Positions 7,505 through 15,787 of a stretch of 32,233 nt of DNA are shown here, piece after piece. This DNA comes from Microcaldota archaeon. Lineage in GTDB: Archaea > Micrarchaeota > Micrarchaeia > Micrarchaeales > CABMGC01. Location of the stretch: the NCBI GenBank assembly GCA_021801765.1, contig JAJYXO010000042.1, positions 1-32,233 on the forward strand, written 5' to 3'. The first letter of the stretch is position 1, and every line of letters begins with the position of its first letter. The position numbers and the translations under genes were made by a program. The notes under the pieces were generated by a model. That model saw only the letters and a program-made list of their open reading frames with translations, was not told the origin of the DNA and did no database searches.

Positions 7505-8416
7505 ATGATTCACAAATCTCAATCAGCGATGGAGTACCTGATGACCTACGGCTGGTCTATACTGATTGTAGCTGTAGTCCTCGGCGCCCTCGCATATCTC
7601 GGAGTCTTCAATCCTCTTTACTTCGCTCCAAAGGCTAACCCCGGAAGCTGCCAGGTCTTCAGACCTAACGGCGCCGGAACTTCTTATGACATAAACCTGC
7701 TTGGAGTCTGCAACGATGAAATACCCCAATACGTTGCCAGATTTAACGGACAAAATCCAGGAAGTGAAATCTATCTAGGCACAAGCCAGTACTTAAACCC
7801 AGGCGCTGGGAGTTTTACTATCTCAGGCTGGGTATATGCTATGGGATATGCATATCCAGACACGCGCTTCCCTATAGGCGGAGGTGGCATGGATGGCAGT
7901 GAGGGCTGGATACTTGAAAATGGATACAACTCCCAAGGGATAAACGTCAATTTTGGCGATGGAACATCTCAGGTATCTGGTACAATAGCATGCGATGATG
8001 GGTATCTTCCTGCAAATACGCTCGGTAAATGGACAAACATAGTTGTAGTGTTTAATCGAACATCTGGAGAAGCCTACGCCTTCATCAACGGAGCCAAACA
8101 ATCCGGATCCGTGAACATAGCTGCTGTGACAAACAGCGTAACAAACCCTTATGGCACATATCTTGGAGACAGTTGGGGCTGGAGGCTTTACGGATTTATG
8201 GCTAATATGCAATTCTACAATGCTTCTCTAGATTCTAACTCTGTCCAGGCGCTATACGCAGAAGGAATCGGAGGAGTACCTATAGACCTGCAGAACCTTG
8301 TAGGTTGGTGGCCGTTGAATGGCAACTCCAACGATTATTCCGGCAATGGAAATAACGGCCAACCCACCGAAATCAACTATACTGAAGGTTGGATAAGCAG
8401 CTATAATCCTCCTTAA
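7505..8416 (+). CDS. Class III prepilin with LamG-like lectin domain (copy 2)
   Basis: Tandem paralogue of the preceding gene, starting four bases after its stop; 303 residues. Same order: class III signal (HKSQSAMEYLMTYGW), assembly helix, Cys linker, LamG-like domain (FTISGWVYAMGYAYP, WTNIVVVFNRTSGEAYAFING, LYGFMANMQFYNASLD) and the C-terminal WWPLNGNSNDYSGN. The first ~80 residues are almost identical to copy 1 while the lectin region has diverged strongly in sequence and loops. The two products probably share one assembly platform but present different heads. The ligand is unknown; no other pilus assembly gene is in the window. Confidence 0.85.
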   Translation: MIHKSQSAMEYLMTYGWSILIVAVVLGALAYLGVFNPLYFAPKANPGSCQVFRPNGAGTSYDINLLGVCNDEIPQYVARFNGQNPGSEIYLGTSQYLNPGAGSFTISGWVYAMGYAYPDTRFPIGGGGMDGSEGWILENGYNSQGINVNFGDGTSQVSGTIACDDGYLPANTLGKWTNIVVVFNRTSGEAYAFINGAKQSGSVNIAAVTNSVTNPYGTYLGDSWGWRLYGFMANMQFYNASLDSNSVQALYAEGIGGVPIDLQNLVGWWPLNGNSNDYSGNGNNGQPTEINYTEGWISSYNPP

Positions 8417-8529
8417 ACATAATCATCTAAAATTGCATGGGAGAACCTGCAGCATAAATGCGCGATAATAACTGAAAAGCCACATAAGCCCCTCATCTTT
8501 ACATCCAAAATACCTAAAATATGCTAAAC

Positions 8530-8538
8530 AATATAATG
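8530..8538 (+). promoter_or_regulatory. Probable TATA box for rad50
   Basis: AATATAATG lies about 33 bases upstream of the rad50 ATG (8567), which would give a very short leader. The remainder of the 8417-8566 gap holds no other recognisable element. Confidence 0.35.
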
Positions 8539-8566
8539 ATTGATTCATATTTAATATTGTGTTCAG

Positions 8567-10873
8567 ATGCTTGAGGAAATAGAGCTTACCAATTGGAAGA
8601 CACACGGCCACACGATGCTTTATTTCTCAAAAGGCACAAACATACTAGTAGGCCAGATGGGAGCTGGAAAGAGCTCAGTATTGGATGCAATCTCTTTTGC
8701 ACTTTTCGGCACATTTCCAGCTGTGAAAGGCAAAAGGATCAATACTGAGGATCTGATACGCAACAGGCCAGAGCAGGAGGAATCTGCAAAGGTGAAACTG
8801 AAGTTCAGCGTAGGAACCGATTCATACGCGGTTGAGCGCGAAATCCATGCAAAAGGCACTGCCAAAGCAAGATTAGAGAGGAATGGAGAGTACGTGCAAT
8901 CACAGCCGCAGAGGGTCACCGAAGAGGTAGAACGTGCCCTCAAAATAGATTATGATCTTTTCTCCAGGGTAGTATACTCTGAGCAGAACAATCTCGACTA
9001 TTTCCTCGAGCTGCGGTCGTCTGAAAGAAAGCGGCAGATAGACAACTTGCTAGGTCTCGATCGCTTTTCCACAGCGCAGGACAATGCTACTTCACTTGCA
9101 AACAGAATAAAATTTATGGCTGACGAAGAGGAGAAATCAATAAAGGCCCTTGACCTGCCTACAATTAAGAGCCAGCTCTCAGAGCTTGAGAAGAGAGCAT
9201 CAGCATATGCTTCTGAAATGGAGAAAATATCCGCAGCGATTTCATTGCTTAAGGAGGCAAAATCAAAGGCCGATGCAGATTATGCCAAGACAAGAGGGCA
9301 ATATTCAAGGAAAATAGCACTTATCAACGAAGCGACTTCAGCTTCGAGCAAGCTAGCTGCCATGCAAGATGAGATCAAGGCTATCGAATCAATGGGCATA
9401 GCGAACACAGAAGGCATAATCGGCCAGCTCAGGGAAGCTGAAGCCACATACTCCACTATCAAAGCAAACGATGAGAAGGCCCTTGGCAGGCTGCAGGCAT
9501 TGCGCACTTCGATTGGAGGAAAACGGAATGAGCTCCTAAATGCGGAAAAGGCCGAAGCGGAGATAGCAAAGCTCAAAGAGGGCATAAAAGGCATGGATGA
9601 GAAAAAGGTAAGGGAAGAAATTGAGAAGAATTCAGCTATGCTAAAATTGCTTGAGCAGGAAGCTGCCGCATTCTTGCATGCCCGCAAGGAGAATGAGAGA
9701 TGGATCTCAGAGCTCAAGGAGCACGATTCGCAAAATTGCCCTCTTTGCGACCGCCCTCTAGATGATGGAATGAAACAGCAACTTCTCAGCACAAAGCAAG
9801 GGCAGATAAATGAAATCCATGCAAAAGAGTCTGCATCTGCTAAAAGAATTCGCGAACTGAGCGATGCAATCGAAGCGTTGAGGGAATCCGACCTGACGCT
9901 TAAGAAAAACTCCAGCCTGATAGCTGCAAACATGCCTGCCGCAGAAAGGAGACTACTGCTTAAGGAGGAGATAATATCCATTGAGTTTGAAATAACGAAG
10001 CTGGAGAAAGAGAGGGATAAAATAAAGGCTGAAGCTGAAAAGGCAGCTTCTTCAGTATCCGCTCTAAGGATCTCCAAAGATTCCGCAGAGAGAAGGGATA
10101 AGCACCTTAGGTCTGCAGAAGAGTTGAAGTCCAAAATAGAAGCCATAAGCGCAGAGTTATCTGAAATAAAGGTTTCCGAGGCTGAGCTTGACGAGATGCA
10201 GAAAGGCATAGTCGCTATAAATAGCGACCTGAGTACGAAAACAGCACAGCTAGAATCTAACAGGAGAATGCACGATGAAATATCCAAGCAGATATCCGAT
10301 AAGAAAAAGGAGATAAAGACCTTGGAGGAAATGCAGTCAAGCGTTGCAAGGAAGAGGAAAGCAGCTGAAGATGTAGCAAAAGTAAAGGCTGCGCTTGAAG
10401 AGACCCAGACGGCATTGAGAACAAGGCTGATAAGCTCTATAAATGCCATAATGCAGGCCATCTGGCCTGATATCTATCCTTATGGCGACTATGGCGATAT
10501 AGCGCTCTCTGCAACTGATGGCGATTATTCAATGCAAGTAAGGACATCGCGTAACGGGGGGATGTGGGAGCCTGTAGAATCCATCGCCAGCGGAGGCGAA
10601 AGGAGCTCCGCATGCATGGCACTTAGGATAGCATTTGCGCATGTATTGGCTCCTAACCTTAAGTGGCTCATACTGGATGAGCCAACGCATAACATAGATC
10701 AGCAAGGAATAACTAAAATGCTGAGGCTATTCAACGAAGTGCTTCCGGAGATGATGGAACAAATATTCGTAATCACGCATGATGAGCAGCTCAAGCAGAT
10801 ATCAAACGGAAAGGTCTACTCTCTTACAAGGAACAAAGACGAAGGAAAGGAGACCGAAGCGATTGAGATATGA
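8567..10873 (+). CDS. rad50: DNA double-strand break repair ATPase Rad50
   Basis: SMC-family ATPase that works with Mre11 nuclease to tether and process DNA ends. The N-terminal Walker A is GQMGAGKSS (29-37); a Q-loop lies in YSEQNNLDYFLELRSSERK. Two long coiled-coil arms flank a zinc hook, CPLC, with cysteines 391 and 394. The C-terminal lobe has the signature SGGERSSACMALRIAFA and Walker B LKWLILDEPTHNID. At 768 residues it is shorter than many archaeal Rad50 proteins, mainly through shorter coils. The ATG at 8567 begins the conserved MLEEIELTNWKTHG strand. No mre11 or herA/nurA gene is adjacent, which is unusual for archaea. Confidence 0.94.
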   Translation: MLEEIELTNWKTHGHTMLYFSKGTNILVGQMGAGKSSVLDAISFALFGTFPAVKGKRINTEDLIRNRPEQEESAKVKLKFSVGTDSYAVEREIHAKGTAKARLERNGEYVQSQPQRVTEEVERALKIDYDLFSRVVYSEQNNLDYFLELRSSERKRQIDNLLGLDRFSTAQDNATSLANRIKFMADEEEKSIKALDLPTIKSQLSELEKRASAYASEMEKISAAISLLKEAKSKADADYAKTRGQYSRKIALINEATSASSKLAAMQDEIKAIESMGIANTEGIIGQLREAEATYSTIKANDEKALGRLQALRTSIGGKRNELLNAEKAEAEIAKLKEGIKGMDEKKVREEIEKNSAMLKLLEQEAAAFLHARKENERWISELKEHDSQNCPLCDRPLDDGMKQQLLSTKQGQINEIHAKESASAKRIRELSDAIEALRESDLTLKKNSSLIAANMPAAERRLLLKEEIISIEFEITKLEKERDKIKAEAEKAASSVSALRISKDSAERRDKHLRSAEELKSKIEAISAELSEIKVSEAELDEMQKGIVAINSDLSTKTAQLESNRRMHDEISKQISDKKKEIKTLEEMQSSVARKRKAAEDVAKVKAALEETQTALRTRLISSINAIMQAIWPDIYPYGDYGDIALSATDGDYSMQVRTSRNGGMWEPVESIASGGERSSACMALRIAFAHVLAPNLKWLILDEPTHNIDQQGITKMLRLFNEVLPEMMEQIFVITHDEQLKQISNGKVYSLTRNKDEGKETEAIEI

Positions 10874-10889
10874 TCGAATGTTGCTACGC

Positions 10890-11915
10890 TCATATGCCTT
10901 CTATCCCTGAACCAAACCCCTTTCTTGTATTCGAAGGCCCGAGGAGCGACCCGCCAGATACGCCTGTGAAGATCGCTATCACCTCTACTCTTCCGTTGTA
11001 GGATTCGTCAAGCCTCGCGCCCCATGTCACGCTGGCGTTATCGGAAACGTTCTCCGTGAGTTTCTCTCCTATCCTTGTAGCTTCTCCTAGCGTCATGTCC
11101 GTGCCTCCTGTGACATGGAAGAGCACGCCGTTTGCATTTCTATAATCAACATCAAGCAACCTGTTGTTCAGGGTATCCCTAACCACATCATCCACCCTGT
11201 TGGACCCATGCGCGCTTCCTATGCTTATCATCGCTAAGCCTCCATGTGACATTATCTGCCTTACGTCTGCAAAGTCAATATTCATCATGCTAGGCTGCGT
11301 TATCGTCTCCGTTATGCCCCTTACTGCCTTTGCTGTTATCTCGTCGGCAAGCATGAATGTTTTCTCTATTGGCAAATTCGGATAAAGGGTAACCAGCCTC
11401 TGGTTGTCTATCACAATTAGAGTATCCAGGTTCTGCCTTAGCTTCTCTACTCCTCTTTTTGCAGTTTCAAGCCTGACCCGTTCCAAAGCGAATGGCATTG
11501 TTACGATGCCTATGACAACAGCTCCATTCTCCTTTGCCGTTTGCGCTACTACAGGAGCAGCGCCTGTTCCTGTCCCCCCTCCCATACCTGCCGCTAGGAA
11601 GGCAAGGTTTATGTCCTTTAGCAAATGCTCTATCTCGCTTCTGGATAGTATTGCAGCCTTCTCCCCTACTTCCGGATATCCTCCAGCACCTAGCCCTTTT
11701 GTAATTTCCTTCCCCAGCATCAGCTTAGTTACGTTTGAGCTTAGCATCCCCAACTGCGTCGCATCAGTATTGAAAGCGAATAGCGATGCGCCCTTGATAT
11801 CCATGCTGCTTAGCCTATGCACAGTGTTGTCTCCTCCTCCGCCAACCCCAACAACCGCTATTCTTGGCTTGAAGAAATCGTCAGAGTTGCCCAAATCCCC
11901 TTCCTGCGCATACAT
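10890..11915 (-). CDS. ftsZ: Cell division GTPase FtsZ
   Basis: Tubulin-like GTPase that polymerises into the division ring. The 341-residue product has the nucleotide-binding GVGGGGDN loop (23-30), the FNTDATQL segment (48-55), the tubulin signature GGGTGTG (112-118) and the catalytic T7 loop NIDFAD (212-217). The C-terminal activation domain is complete (VEVIAIFTGV). The tail after it is short and Gly-rich, with no obvious conserved partner-binding peptide. A TATA-like element (11937-11945) lies 25 bases from the ATG, so the mRNA is probably leaderless. It converges with rad50, 16 bases between stops. Only one copy is visible; whether it is the FtsZ1 or FtsZ2 type is not decided. Confidence 0.95.
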   Translation of the reverse strand: MYAQEGDLGNSDDFFKPRIAVVGVGGGGDNTVHRLSSMDIKGASLFAFNTDATQLGMLSSNVTKLMLGKEITKGLGAGGYPEVGEKAAILSRSEIEHLLKDINLAFLAAGMGGGTGTGAAPVVAQTAKENGAVVIGIVTMPFALERVRLETAKRGVEKLRQNLDTLIVIDNQRLVTLYPNLPIEKTFMLADEITAKAVRGITETITQPSMMNIDFADVRQIMSHGGLAMISIGSAHGSNRVDDVVRDTLNNRLLDVDYRNANGVLFHVTGGTDMTLGEATRIGEKLTENVSDNASVTWGARLDESYNGRVEVIAIFTGVSGGSLLGPSNTRKGFGSGIEGI

Positions 11916-11936
11916 AACTGATAATTAAACAAGAAG

Positions 11937-11945
11937 GATAAAATA
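11937..11945 (-). promoter_or_regulatory. TATA box for leaderless ftsZ
   Basis: The minus strand reads TATTTTATC here, centred about 25 bases before the ftsZ ATG. That is the standard archaeal TATA-to-start distance, so transcription probably begins at or beside the initiation codon. It separates ftsZ from the HAD gene upstream. Confidence 0.5.
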
Positions 11946-11965
11946 CTTTTGCTATTTTTGCTATC

Positions 11966-12712
11966 TCACGCTCTGCGCATATCAAATACGTACGCTCTTC
12001 CTTCCCGCTTTATCGATTTCAGTGCAGATGCAAGGCTGCCGAATGGATATATGCCATTCCTGGCATTATCTCTGTACTCCTCCTCAGGAACCTCCCTGCC
12101 GGTTATCCATACTGCTACCATCTGCATCTCAACCGGCACTCTTAACATCTCCTTGTTATCATCAAAATACGCTGTCTCTTCAGGGGTGAACCCTGATAGT
12201 GCTATGGCCTTCTCATAAGCGCCTTTCCCAGGTTTCATCTGCAGTCCAAGCCTCTCCACGCCTATTATTTCTGCAAACTCTCCCCTAGCTCCGATGGCTG
12301 AGAGTGCAGCGGATACAAATCTCTCTGAAGAATTTGTAAGTATGACCTTAGGCATATTCAATTCTCTCATCATATCCAGAAATTCTGTGTCTGCTCCAAA
12401 CGTATGTCTGCCCATGTTGGATATCTCTGGCACATGCACTCTCTCTGTGAATTCAAGCGCTGACATCCCAAATTCTCTCTGCATTGCGATTGCAGATTCA
12501 TTGGTATTATGCTTTGCCAGCAATCTTTTCCATTCAGCTTTCACAGATTCCCCTGTCACGCCACTCTTATCCGAAACAAGCCTGAGGATGTTGTTGAGCA
12601 GCCCTTCCCCTCCTGGCCTTTCTGTCTCCTTCCTGAGGATGACACCGTCAAAATCTACCATGAGGCCGCTTATCAGCCTGCCCCCTCTGCCTTTTGAAAC
12701 TCTCTCTGCCAT
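11966..12712 (-). CDS. HAD-superfamily hydrolase (phosphatase-like)
   Basis: Haloacid-dehalogenase-fold hydrolase of 248 residues, probably a small-molecule phosphatase. All four HAD motifs are present: motif I MVDFDGVI (nucleophile Asp20, acid Asp22), motif II VILTNSS (Thr126), motif III Lys160 in KPGKGAYEKA, and motif IV AYFDDNKEM (Asp184/185). A helical cap sits between motifs I and II (type C1, residues about 30-115). Substrate cannot be told from sequence; pyrimidine nucleotidase or phosphoglycolate-phosphatase relatives are possible. It starts seven bases after the stop of the unknown gene at 12720-13655 and is likely co-transcribed with it. Confidence 0.8.
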   Translation of the reverse strand: MAERVSKGRGGRLISGLMVDFDGVILRKETERPGGEGLLNNILRLVSDKSGVTGESVKAEWKRLLAKHNTNESAIAMQREFGMSALEFTERVHVPEISNMGRHTFGADTEFLDMMRELNMPKVILTNSSERFVSAALSAIGARGEFAEIIGVERLGLQMKPGKGAYEKAIALSGFTPEETAYFDDNKEMLRVPVEMQMVAVWITGREVPEEEYRDNARNGIYPFGSLASALKSIKREGRAYVFDMRRA

Positions 12713-12719
12713 AAACCCA

Positions 12720-13655
12720 CTATAGATCTGCGGCCTTCCTCCGTAGCTCCTTCAATTCCTGCTCTTTTCCTGTTTTACTTCTTATTTCAGATATCTCCCT
12801 TATTGCCTTTTCTAACCTTGAGCCTTCTCCATAAGATGCTAGGGCAGCTTCTGATATACATATTGTAGACCATTTTGTCACATCTGGATTCTCTGAAATT
12901 ACAGTATCCTTGATTTTGCCTGCCATCGATCCCAAAAGCTCTGCGCTAGCCAACACTGCGTCAGCACCACCCATCATCGCATCTCTTGCGAGCTGAGCTA
13001 CTACCCACTCTGCGGACCTGCCTGAGGTTCCAAGCACATACGAACCTGTAACTTCAGCAACCTTATCCACTGCATTATGTGATGAAGTGTAGAGCGCAGC
13101 CCTTCCTATCCCCTGATATACAAATGTAATCGCTGCGCTTTTTCTGAACAATAGCACATTCTCTATAACCGCATCAGATTCGAGAAGATAAGAAAGTTGA
13201 TCTACATCTCCCGTACCTCTAGGCTTCATCACGAATTTCGAAGCCTCAAGCGCAACATCGCGCCTTGATTTTCTGTCTCCATTTTCGATGAGGTTGATAA
13301 TGGACTTTGCAAGTTCGCTTTGAGCTAGATGCCCTCTGTGAAGCTTGGCAGTATACCCTACTTCAGTAGGGCTTTCGCGCGATACGCTTGATAAGTAAAA
13401 CGCCATCCTCTCTCCGCCTCCATTCCCGTCAACTCTTAGGAACCCGCGTATAGTCCTAATTGATTCGATAGCGCTGTGTCTGTCATTAAGGCCAACTATA
13501 TTGCGTAGATATGTTGGTATAAACTCCTTGTCAGTAAAAGAACTAAGGGTTCTTTCAGTCTGCTTTAGCAGCGCACCATTAGCTCCAGCTAACTTCTCAT
13601 TAAGATCCATCATTCTATCTGAAGCCGACTTCCTACTCTGTTTTTCCAAAAACAC
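12720..13655 (-). CDS. Hypothetical helical protein, unknown function
   Basis: Not recognised. The 311-residue product has no signal peptide or clear membrane segment. It is predominantly helical, with several amphipathic stretches that could be armadillo/HEAT-like, and a charged C-terminal coiled coil (EISEIRSKTGKEQELKELRR). The start is a GTG at 13653-13655 preceded by AAGGT. A TATA-like ATTATATATG (13681-13690, minus strand) sits about 30 bases upstream. It heads a two-gene unit with the HAD hydrolase. Coding status is supported by uninterrupted frame, operon spacing and codon use; function is unknown. Confidence 0.65.
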   Translation of the reverse strand: MFLEKQSRKSASDRMMDLNEKLAGANGALLKQTERTLSSFTDKEFIPTYLRNIVGLNDRHSAIESIRTIRGFLRVDGNGGGERMAFYLSSVSRESPTEVGYTAKLHRGHLAQSELAKSIINLIENGDRKSRRDVALEASKFVMKPRGTGDVDQLSYLLESDAVIENVLLFRKSAAITFVYQGIGRAALYTSSHNAVDKVAEVTGSYVLGTSGRSAEWVVAQLARDAMMGGADAVLASAELLGSMAGKIKDTVISENPDVTKWSTICISEAALASYGEGSRLEKAIREISEIRSKTGKEQELKELRRKAADL

Positions 13656-13680
13656 ACCTTATTACCATGAAACTCGTTTT

Positions 13681-13690
13681 TCATATATAA
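13681..13690 (-). promoter_or_regulatory. TATA box for the 12720-13655 gene
   Basis: ATTATATATG on the minus strand is centred about 30 bases upstream of the GTG start at 13655. It is divergent to the plus-strand promoter at 13725-13732, about 40 bases away. Confidence 0.4.
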
Positions 13691-13724
13691 TGCTTTGTGC
13701 ACAGCGTGGAATTCTGTAGAAAAG

Positions 13725-13732
13725 ATTTAAAT
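13725..13732 (+). promoter_or_regulatory. TATA box for the accessory block starting at 13770
   Basis: ATTTAAAT lies about 26 bases ahead of an expected transcription start near 13754. That gives a short leader before the small ORF at 13770 and about 150 bases of untranslated or upstream-ORF RNA before the 612-residue gene at 13904. Confidence 0.45.
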
Positions 13733-13733
13733 A

Positions 13734-13745
13734 TGTGACATCACA
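13734..13745. promoter_or_regulatory. Operator-like palindrome TGTGACATCACA
   Basis: A 5-2-5 inverted repeat, TGTGA-CA-TCACA, begins two bases after the TATA element. A further half-site, GTGTGA (13760-13765), pairs with TCACAC (13741-13746). Such placement between TATA and the transcription start is typical of archaeal repressor sites. No cognate regulator is identified. Confidence 0.4.
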
Positions 13746-13769
13746 CATAAACATTACCCGTGTGAGATT

Positions 13770-13850
13770 ATGCAAAGGATATGCCTCTCAGCATCTATCT
13801 GGAATCAATTAGTTGGCATGTTCAGCATAGCCGTATTCTTGTATGCTTAA
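13770..13850 (+). CDS. Candidate 26-residue hydrophobic microprotein / leader peptide
   Basis: A small open frame of 26 codons starts at an ATG preceded by GTGTGAG (13760-13766), which contains a GTGAG Shine-Dalgarno-like core. It lies directly behind the promoter at 13725. After the first three residues (MQR) the peptide is continuously non-charged and hydrophobic (for example NQLVGMFSIAVFLYA), so it could span a membrane once. Its TAA stop (13848-13850) is immediately followed by a hairpin. It may be a true microprotein or a leader ORF controlling the 612-residue gene. Chance occurrence is possible at this size. Confidence 0.35.
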   Translation: MQRICLSASIWNQLVGMFSIAVFLYA

Positions 13851-13880
13851 GCCGCTAGATCTAAACCGATCTTAAGCGGC
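13851..13880 (+). other. Strong hairpin between small ORF and 612-residue gene
   Basis: GCCGCT pairs with AGCGGC and AGATC with GATCT, making an 11-bp stem with a two-base bulge (TA) and a six-base loop (TAAACC). It starts at the base after the small-ORF stop and ends 23 bases before the next ATG, which has GGTGAG upstream. No T-run follows, so it does not look like a terminator; an mRNA processing or translation-control element is more likely. Confidence 0.5.
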
Positions 13881-13903
13881 ACCAAAAATATAGGTGAGAA
13901 TAA

Positions 13904-15742
13904 ATGCCAATCGTACACAACCCAAACAAACCCCACAGGCCTCTAAACAGGAATGAGTACAGAGAGATAAAAGTAAGCCTAGCTGAGATTCGCGCAGAGT
14001 CCAGAGCACTTGGAAATTTTGTAAAACCACAGGAAGCCACCAATATAATGCACGCGGTGCTAAACGCAGAGAAAAAAACACTCGTAAACCTTGCTGAGGC
14101 TATAGGCCTCTCCGATGCAGATTACAAATTTGCCATGAAACAAATAGAAGTCATAACGCGCTACCCAAGCGACCATATCAACAAGAAATACGGCGACGAA
14201 GATCGCATCAGAAGATACCATGCAGGATGCCTAATGCAAGTGTTTCAAAACAAGCTTGATGTACCTGAAAAGCAGAAAATATCCCCCGAAATCGTAGTGA
14301 AATCTCACGAGGATCCTAGTTTGATGTCAGAATTATCCAAGCTGCTACCATACACTATAGAAAGAATAAAGGAAACCTTTCTCCCCAGATCAACTGGTAT
14401 AATCTCCCGCGAGCTTGAAGATAGCATAGCACTCTTTGAGCAACTTGTGATGGGCAATTTCAACAAAGAAAACAGGGCTCTTGCCGTAACGCTTCTAGGA
14501 AGCTGGTTCTCTGCATCAAGATTCGGAGAGGTAGAGGCCGAGATACCATATCTCTTAAAGCAGACATACAGAAATCCGAAGATGCCGCTTGGACTATTCT
14601 TATTTATGAGCAAGGGAGGTATAGAAGCAAGCGACAATGTAGATGCTATGGGGCGCCACCTGCCAGACCTCTCCGAATTTATATACTATGAAAGAATGCG
14701 CATAGCAGGTTATGAGAGAGTTGTAGTTTACGATGAATTCAGTAATGTAGGTAAGATGCTGCAGCCAAATGGCAACTCGGTGTATGTAGATGGGTTAAGA
14801 TCCATGCTTGATAGCAGCCTGCACATTGAAGTCTTACCGAACAATGGAGGGTTTCTGAAGAAAGATGTTGAAAAATTCTACAGATATATGCGCATACTAC
14901 ACACGGTAGTTATGCCTTTCTCCATGTCTGAAAGAAAATCCACAATTATGCCTTGGGAGCAGAACTTTGCAAACGAAAAAGAAAATGCTGAAGCCCGCGT
15001 ATCAGCATACATATCTAATCTTACCCTTGAGGAACGCCGATGGCTCTCGATTGACAAAATAGACGCGGAGAAATTTGCGAAATTATCTGAACAGCTTATC
15101 TGGAACTATGGAGCCATTCGCAGATATGCGCCTCCTAAGAAGGCATGGGATGCCGCTGCGATACAGGTGGCATTTGCAAATTCGAAAGTATCTCCAAGGG
15201 AGGAGACCTTCTACCTCTCTCATACGGCTAAACCTGGCAGATTAAAGATTGGCTGGCCTCTGAGCGCAGGATACAGCAATACGCATGCTGAGCCTGTAAT
15301 ATATACAAACACACACGGGGAGCTCATAATAGAGACGATACCAAAGATACAGCTAGTGGAGCTTAGCCGTATGTTTCCTCACAGAATTAGCACATATAGG
15401 GTTGTAGATGAATCGGGTTCTTTCCTCGCAAATGGCCTTTCAATTGGCGATAGTGCTATGGGCGAAGACACGGTTTACAAGGCATTGCAAAGCGCTCTTA
15501 GAAAGCCATCAAGAATGCAAAACCACAATGGCAACCTTACAATGGGTATACTGAACACTGCCCTACATCTGAGAGGTGCAGATGCGGAGATAATCGGCAC
15601 TGCAGGCGCTATGTATGGGATAGATAATGGCAGATCAGGTACAGTTACAAACGATGTGATGCGGGAGCTTAGCCGCCGGGGAGTTGATAAAGCAACTATT
15701 GAAAAGACATTGGAAAAGACTGCTGAAGGCTATAGGAGCTAA
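13904..15742 (+). CDS. Hypothetical 612-residue protein, unknown function
   Basis: Not recognised. The product is soluble, with no signal peptide and no clear transmembrane helix. The N-terminal ~210 residues are helical and charged. A middle region contains alternating hydrophobic strands (YERVVVYDEFSNVGKML, LHIEVLPNNGGF). The C-terminal ~200 residues hold mixed segments such as AEPVIYTNTHGELIIETIPK and a Gly-rich stretch TAGAMYGIDNGRSGTV. I see no Walker, zinc-finger or nuclease motif. The ATG at 13904 has GGTGAG ten bases upstream. It is followed 45 bases later by the 346-residue gene in the same orientation, so the two may act together. Confidence 0.75.
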   Translation: MPIVHNPNKPHRPLNRNEYREIKVSLAEIRAESRALGNFVKPQEATNIMHAVLNAEKKTLVNLAEAIGLSDADYKFAMKQIEVITRYPSDHINKKYGDEDRIRRYHAGCLMQVFQNKLDVPEKQKISPEIVVKSHEDPSLMSELSKLLPYTIERIKETFLPRSTGIISRELEDSIALFEQLVMGNFNKENRALAVTLLGSWFSASRFGEVEAEIPYLLKQTYRNPKMPLGLFLFMSKGGIEASDNVDAMGRHLPDLSEFIYYERMRIAGYERVVVYDEFSNVGKMLQPNGNSVYVDGLRSMLDSSLHIEVLPNNGGFLKKDVEKFYRYMRILHTVVMPFSMSERKSTIMPWEQNFANEKENAEARVSAYISNLTLEERRWLSIDKIDAEKFAKLSEQLIWNYGAIRRYAPPKKAWDAAAIQVAFANSKVSPREETFYLSHTAKPGRLKIGWPLSAGYSNTHAEPVIYTNTHGELIIETIPKIQLVELSRMFPHRISTYRVVDESGSFLANGLSIGDSAMGEDTVYKALQSALRKPSRMQNHNGNLTMGILNTALHLRGADAEIIGTAGAMYGIDNGRSGTVTNDVMRELSRRGVDKATIEKTLEKTAEGYRS

Positions 15743-15787
15743 AAAAGTGCAATGAATAAATAAACTTGGATCAGATAGGAAACGGTA

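Noticed and set aside
9280-10461. 393-codon open frame antisense to rad50
   Set aside because: It mirrors the coiled-coil region of rad50 in the opposite frame; its Ser/Ala/Phe-rich composition is the expected complement of Glu/Lys/Ala-rich codons. No start signal or motif.
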